From M3007 sp041160955 (GTDB lineage Bacteria; Bacteroidota; Bacteroidia; Chitinophagales; Saprospiraceae), in the NCBI GenBank assembly GCA_041160955.1, contig JBEAVK010000158.1, positions 1-34,248 on the forward strand: a stretch of 34,248 nucleotides of DNA, in the 5' to 3' direction. The position numbers and the translations under genes are program-made. The notes beneath the pieces are model-generated. The model had not been told where the DNA came from. It made no database searches and worked only from the letters and a program-made list of their open reading frames with translations. Of this stretch, positions 31,252-34,248 are shown piece after piece. How positions within the stretch are numbered: the stretch's first letter is position 1; the number at the start of each line of letters is the position of its first letter.

Positions 31252-31626
31252 TCAATACCAAAAAAAGGCATCTTCGTGGTGCCTAATTTCTACAACAGTA
31301 CTCTTTTTTAGGATAATTGCCACAACATCAAAGCGGACTTCCCAATCGTAGCCGATTTGTTCCATATAAACACCCGCAGTATTGATCAATAATTTTTGTT
31401 TTTTTACAGTAACGGCTGCTTCTGGCCCTCCAAAACTATCGTCGTTTCGGGTTTTTACTTCAAAAAACACCAGTAATTTATCGCCCCACCATCCAATCAG
31501 GTCGATTTCACCCTTTCCTGCTCGGAAATTTTGCTCTACTATACGGTATCCTTTACCCGTAAGATATTCCGCAGCAAGTTGTTCGCCTGCTTTCCCTTTT
31601 TCAATATGGGCTGCTTTTTTAGTCAT
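31252..31626 (-). CDS. YraN family (UPF0102) endonuclease-fold protein
   Basis: 124 residues, the normal length of the family. EKGKAGEQLAAEYLTGKGY (residues about 9-27), NFRAGKGEIDLIGW with the nuclease-type Glu-x-Asp, and FEVKTRND with Glu-x-Lys form the restriction-endonuclease-like core. The biochemical role is unknown, though the fold suggests nucleic-acid cleavage or recombination. The long open frame (164 codons) is misleading: the ATG at 31626 overlaps the end of the Sua5 gene by 8 bases and gives MTKKAAHIEKGKAGEQ. The overlap predicts translational coupling. Confidence 0.92.
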   Translation of the reverse strand: MTKKAAHIEKGKAGEQLAAEYLTGKGYRIVEQNFRAGKGEIDLIGWWGDKLLVFFEVKTRNDDSFGGPEAAVTVKKQKLLINTAGVYMEQIGYDWEVRFDVVAIILKKSTVVEIRHHEDAFFWY

Positions 31627-32599
31627 TTTCGGGAGCAGCGGCACGGCGTAGGCGATCATTGATGGCTCTGCCCAAACCTTGATCTGGCATTGTTTCAGCA
31701 AGAATAAGGTCAATATCGGTATTGTCCAATGCGCGAAGCGCGGCAAAAAGTTGTTGCGCGGCCTCCTTCAGTGAACCATTTGGCGATAATGCGATTTGCG
31801 CCTTTGCTATGGTGGGTTCGGGATATGGTTGCAATGTGAGCAAACCGATGCGCTGTTTGCTAAATCGCTCCATGTTTTCTTCTAAATTGTCCAAATACAA
31901 GGGCTTACGTGGTGCGTAATGCGACTTTAGCATACCCGGAGCGGCGGGGTTACTACTCTGGTTGAGCATTATTTCTACCGATCCAGCCACATTTTCAATA
32001 TCTTCAATGGACATGCCTCCTAACCTGTAAACGACTATTTTCTCATTTTCCCAACCTACAATAGTACTTTCAACACCAATAGCACATGGCCCGCCATCGA
32101 GGATATATGGAATTTTGCCGGATAACTGGTCGGCCACATGCTGGGCACTGGTTGGGCTAATATACCCAAATGGGTTGGCACTCGGTGCTGCTAAGGGGAA
32201 TGGCAAATGGCGTAACAACTCGTGCGCGAGCGGATGCGCCGGTACGCGCAAGGCTACACGAGGCAACCCGGAAGTGACCAAATCGGGTATAATCTCCTTT
32301 TTAGGCAGTAAAATGGTCAATGGCCCTGGCCAAAAACGTTCTGCTAAAGTACGCAGGGGCAAGGGGAATTCCGTTGTATATTTTGCTACTTGATCTATAT
32401 CGGACAAATGGACAATTAACGGATCAAAAGCGGGGCGGTTCTTTACTTCAAAAATCTGTACTACTACAGCCGGATCGAGGGCATTGGCCGCAAGTCCGTA
32501 AACTGTTTCGGTGGGAATGGCCACACAATGTCCCGACATGAGCCAGTCAGCGGCTTCTTGGGTATTATTCCCGATTATTGTTTTTTCAAAACTTGACAT
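31619..32599 (-). CDS. Threonylcarbamoyl-AMP synthase, Sua5 type
   Basis: 326 residues: a YrdC/TsaC domain (about 1-205) plus the C-terminal Sua5 domain (about 225-326). Family features are PTETVYGLAANA (36-47), the KNRP loop with Lys/Arg for ATP, APSANPFGYISPT and the linker SNPAAPGMLKSHYAPRKPL, which binds the active site from the Sua5 domain side. It makes threonylcarbamoyl-AMP from Thr, bicarbonate and ATP, the first step of t6A37 tRNA modification. The longer frame (7 extra codons) passes through the -7 box at 32608-32615, so the ATG at 32599 is taken. First gene of a pair with YraN. Confidence 0.95.
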   Translation of the reverse strand: MSSFEKTIIGNNTQEAADWLMSGHCVAIPTETVYGLAANALDPAVVVQIFEVKNRPAFDPLIVHLSDIDQVAKYTTEFPLPLRTLAERFWPGPLTILLPKKEIIPDLVTSGLPRVALRVPAHPLAHELLRHLPFPLAAPSANPFGYISPTSAQHVADQLSGKIPYILDGGPCAIGVESTIVGWENEKIVVYRLGGMSIEDIENVAGSVEIMLNQSSNPAAPGMLKSHYAPRKPLYLDNLEENMERFSKQRIGLLTLQPYPEPTIAKAQIALSPNGSLKEAAQQLFAALRALDNTDIDLILAETMPDQGLGRAINDRLRRAAAPEND

Positions 32600-32607
32600 T
32601 GTAGCCG

Positions 32608-32615
32608 CAAAGGTA
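32608..32615 (-). promoter_or_regulatory. Sua5 -7 box TACCTTTG with very short leader
   Basis: Minus-strand exact match, ending eight bases before the ATG at 32599, predicting a leader of only a few bases. It is followed by GCGGC, as are the boxes at 32662 and 5976. Confidence 0.55.
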
Positions 32616-32661
32616 ATCAACAGCGTTTAGAAATTGTAATGGACTAAACCAAACAAAATCA

Positions 32662-32669
32662 TACCTTTG
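32662..32669 (+). promoter_or_regulatory. -7 box TACCTTTG for the enoyl-CoA isomerase gene
   Basis: Exact TAnnTTTG match, 32 bases before the ATG at 32702. The nearest TTG (32634-32636) is 25 bases upstream, slightly beyond the usual spacing. It forms a divergent pair with 32608-32615. Confidence 0.55.
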
Positions 32670-32701
32670 CGGCCTTATTCGCAAATTCCTAATCCATTAT
32701 T

Positions 32702-33478
32702 ATGAGCCATATTATTTTTGAAATAAAGCAAAACGTCGGTTTTATCACATTTAACCGTCCAGAAGTGTTTAATTCCATGAACCAAGCGATGCGCGAAGAA
32801 GTAATCACCGCATTATCGACTTGTGCCACGGATCAGGAAGTACGTGCTATTTATATCACTGCTATCGGACGTGCATTTTGCGCAGGGCAAGATTTGGGCG
32901 AAATTGTAGATCCCAATGGCCCAAGTTTGACTGAAATATTGTCTAGTGGGTACAATCCATTAGTTCAACTCATTCGTACCATCGAAAAACCAGTGGTTTG
33001 CGCTGTGAATGGCGTAGCCGCCGGTGCCGGTGCCAATATAGCATTGGCTTGCGATATTACAGTGGCTACCGCATCGGCTTCTTTTACGCAGGCATTTTCC
33101 AAAATTGGCCTGATTCCCGATTCTGGTGGCACATGGACGTTGCCCCGTTTGGTGGGTTTACAACGTGCTACGGCTTTAATGATGTTGTCGGATAAAATTA
33201 CGGCAACAGAAGCAGCGGCGATGGGTATGATCTGGAAAACCTTCTCGGATGAGGTCTTTGTGGAGGAAAGCCAAAAAATTGCTTTTACTTTGGCACAAAT
33301 GCCCACACGTGGCCTCGGATTGACCAAACGTGCGTTAAATTCGAGTTTCGCCAATACTTTTGAAAATCAATTGGCCGTTGAAGATGTTTTACAAACAATA
33401 GCAGGTAGTACTGCCGATTATAAAGAAGGTGTAGATGCATTTTTGCAAAAAAGAAAACCAACGTTCAAAGGGGAATAA
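32702..33478 (+). CDS. Enoyl-CoA hydratase/isomerase, PaaG-like
   Basis: 258 residues, crotonase fold. Oxyanion-hole segments AFCAGQDLGEI (58-68) and NGVAAGAGANIALACDI (103-119); Asp140 in GLIPDSGGTWTLPRLVG is the acid/base residue of PaaG, which has no glutamate pair as true hydratases do. The block YNPLVQLIRTIEKPVVCAVNG (in part) is specific to PaaG (1,2-epoxyphenylacetyl-CoA isomerase of aerobic phenylacetate degradation). No other paa genes are in the window, so it may work with distant genes or isomerise another enoyl-CoA. Own promoter; a lysozyme gene starts 3 bases after its stop. Confidence 0.88.
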   Translation: MSHIIFEIKQNVGFITFNRPEVFNSMNQAMREEVITALSTCATDQEVRAIYITAIGRAFCAGQDLGEIVDPNGPSLTEILSSGYNPLVQLIRTIEKPVVCAVNGVAAGAGANIALACDITVATASASFTQAFSKIGLIPDSGGTWTLPRLVGLQRATALMMLSDKITATEAAAMGMIWKTFSDEVFVEESQKIAFTLAQMPTRGLGLTKRALNSSFANTFENQLAVEDVLQTIAGSTADYKEGVDAFLQKRKPTFKGE

Positions 33479-33481
33479 AGT

Positions 33482-34248
33482 ATGGCTTTAACAGGAAAGC
33501 GGTGGCTTAACAGGCGGCAAAAACGTTTATTGATGGTAGCATCAGTATTGTTTGCCTTATTGCTTTGGCTGAGTCCTACTTTGCGGTATTACACGTTCTC
33601 CCTTTTTGAGTACCCCATTCATTATAAGGAATACAAGCATTTTGATATTCGGATTCCGGGTAACTACAAAATCCACGGTATTGATGTCAGCAAATGGCAG
33701 AGCCGTATCGACTGGCAACGGGTAAAAGCGATGAAAGTGGGCGATATCCGTTTTTCATTTGCTTTTATGAAGGCTACGGAAGGGTCGTGGCAAAGCGATA
33801 AACAATATGGTAGCAATTGGGAAAATGCTAAAAAAAATGGATTAATCCGCGGCGCATACCATTTTTATCTACCCCAAGTCAATCCAAAATTACAAGCAGT
33901 CAATTTTATGCGTGTGGTGCAACTCCGCTCTGGCGATCTACCGCCAGTTGTGGATGTGGAGGAGTCCAATGGTATGTCGAAGGAACAAATTCGGAAAGGC
34001 ACTAAGACATTTATGGATATATTGGAACGACATTACGGCGTAAAACCAATTCTCTATACTAATCGCGATTTTTATAAACGGTATTTTGCCGATGAACCCG
34101 ATTTTAAACCTTATATTCTTTGGATTGCTCACTACAACGTAAACGAACTTTCCCTCCCTGACAATGCTAATTGGCATTTTTGGCAACACAGCGATGAAGG
34201 CCGGGTGAATGGCATCAATGAAAAAGTGGATTTTAATGTTTTTTATGG
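33482..34248 (+). CDS. GH25 family muramidase with N-terminal membrane anchor (3' end cut by window)
   Basis: 255 codons are visible, and the frame is still open at the window edge. The N-terminus is basic, followed by one membrane span (about 16-31, LLMVASVLFALLLWLSP), so the enzyme is anchored with its catalytic domain outside the cytoplasm. GH25 features in order: HGIDVSKWQSRIDW (65-78, Asp68), FAFMKATEGSW (93-103), GAYHFYLPQ (124-132), PPVVDVEE (154-161, catalytic Asp158/Glu160), ILYTNRDFY, LWIAHYN and WHFWQHSDEGRVNGI. GH25 enzymes hydrolyse the MurNAc-GlcNAc bond of peptidoglycan. The gene starts 3 bases after the PaaG-like gene and is very probably cotranscribed with it. Confidence 0.92.
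   Translation, partial: MALTGKRWLNRRQKRLLMVASVLFALLLWLSPTLRYYTFSLFEYPIHYKEYKHFDIRIPGNYKIHGIDVSKWQSRIDWQRVKAMKVGDIRFSFAFMKATEGSWQSDKQYGSNWENAKKNGLIRGAYHFYLPQVNPKLQAVNFMRVVQLRSGDLPPVVDVEESNGMSKEQIRKGTKTFMDILERHYGVKPILYTNRDFYKRYFADEPDFKPYILWIAHYNVNELSLPDNANWHFWQHSDEGRVNGINEKVDFNVFY

Noticed and set aside
31627..31746. N-terminal extension of YraN by 40 residues
   Set aside because: It would overlap Sua5 by 128 bases and exceed the family length; the overlapping ATG at 31626 gives the normal protein.
1..34248. tRNA, rRNA, riboswitch of known class, prophage or full insertion sequence
   Set aside because: I looked in all gaps and found no cloverleaf, rRNA segment, transposase or integrase; no known riboswitch consensus was recognised by eye.

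Overview
The window looks like a stretch of ordinary chromosome from a member of the Bacteroidota, probably an environmental Saprospiria- or Chitinophagia-like organism. The evidence is a type IX secretion C-terminal sorting domain, lipoproteins and 'SAQ' signal peptides, a MutL-rhomboid-rhomboid cluster, a DUF1080 enzyme, and exact matches to the phylum's -7 promoter motif TAnnTTTG upstream of many genes. The genus assignment is inference. I see no rRNA, tRNA, CRISPR array, prophage or complete insertion sequence.

Layout. 1-2217: a small DUF4177-like gene, a delta-60-repeat protein with a T9SS tail, and then a broken second copy of the small gene's 3' half. 2235-5901 (minus): mutL followed by two rhomboid proteases, one tight operon. 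6015-10167: a tiny membrane ORF, a secreted beta-barrel-like protein, a secreted DUF1080 protein and an antirepressor-like protein, separated by gaps packed with inverted repeats. 10617-12800 (+): an S9 oligopeptidase lipoprotein. 13091-17636 (minus): a DUF4340-like protein, RNase R and an acyltransferase in one run. 17954-19335: a cytidylate-kinase-like P-loop enzyme and PnuC. 19674-22847 (minus): a large TPR / PD40 / carboxypeptidase-regulatory / triple-SPOR surface protein. 23216-25610: two lipoproteins and the PLP protein YggS. 25904-28956 (+): a three-gene cassette of DUF4956 membrane protein, HlyD-type fusion protein and TolC-like outer-membrane protein. 28982-32599 (minus): a redoxin, malate dehydrogenase, and the coupled pair Sua5 and YraN. 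32702 to the end (+): a PaaG-type isomerase and a truncated membrane-anchored GH25 muramidase.

The genes are mostly housekeeping (mismatch repair, RNA decay, tRNA t6A modification, TCA cycle, PLP homeostasis, NAD precursor uptake) mixed with envelope and secretion functions. The most unusual material is non-coding. About fifteen distinct fold-back elements occupy nearly every larger gap. Two of them (10427-10587 and 17671-17831) have exactly the same length, 161 bp. They share a conserved centre at the same offset, yet have different arm sequences that are each self-complementary. That makes them members of one apparently undescribed family, either a mobile fold-back or a structured leader/operator. 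The DUF4956-HlyD-TolC cassette, which has no visible energy-coupling pump, is the best candidate for an undescribed protein system.

Several starts were moved downstream from the longest possible frame because the longer versions begin at TTG or run through a promoter. Those choices are explained per gene.
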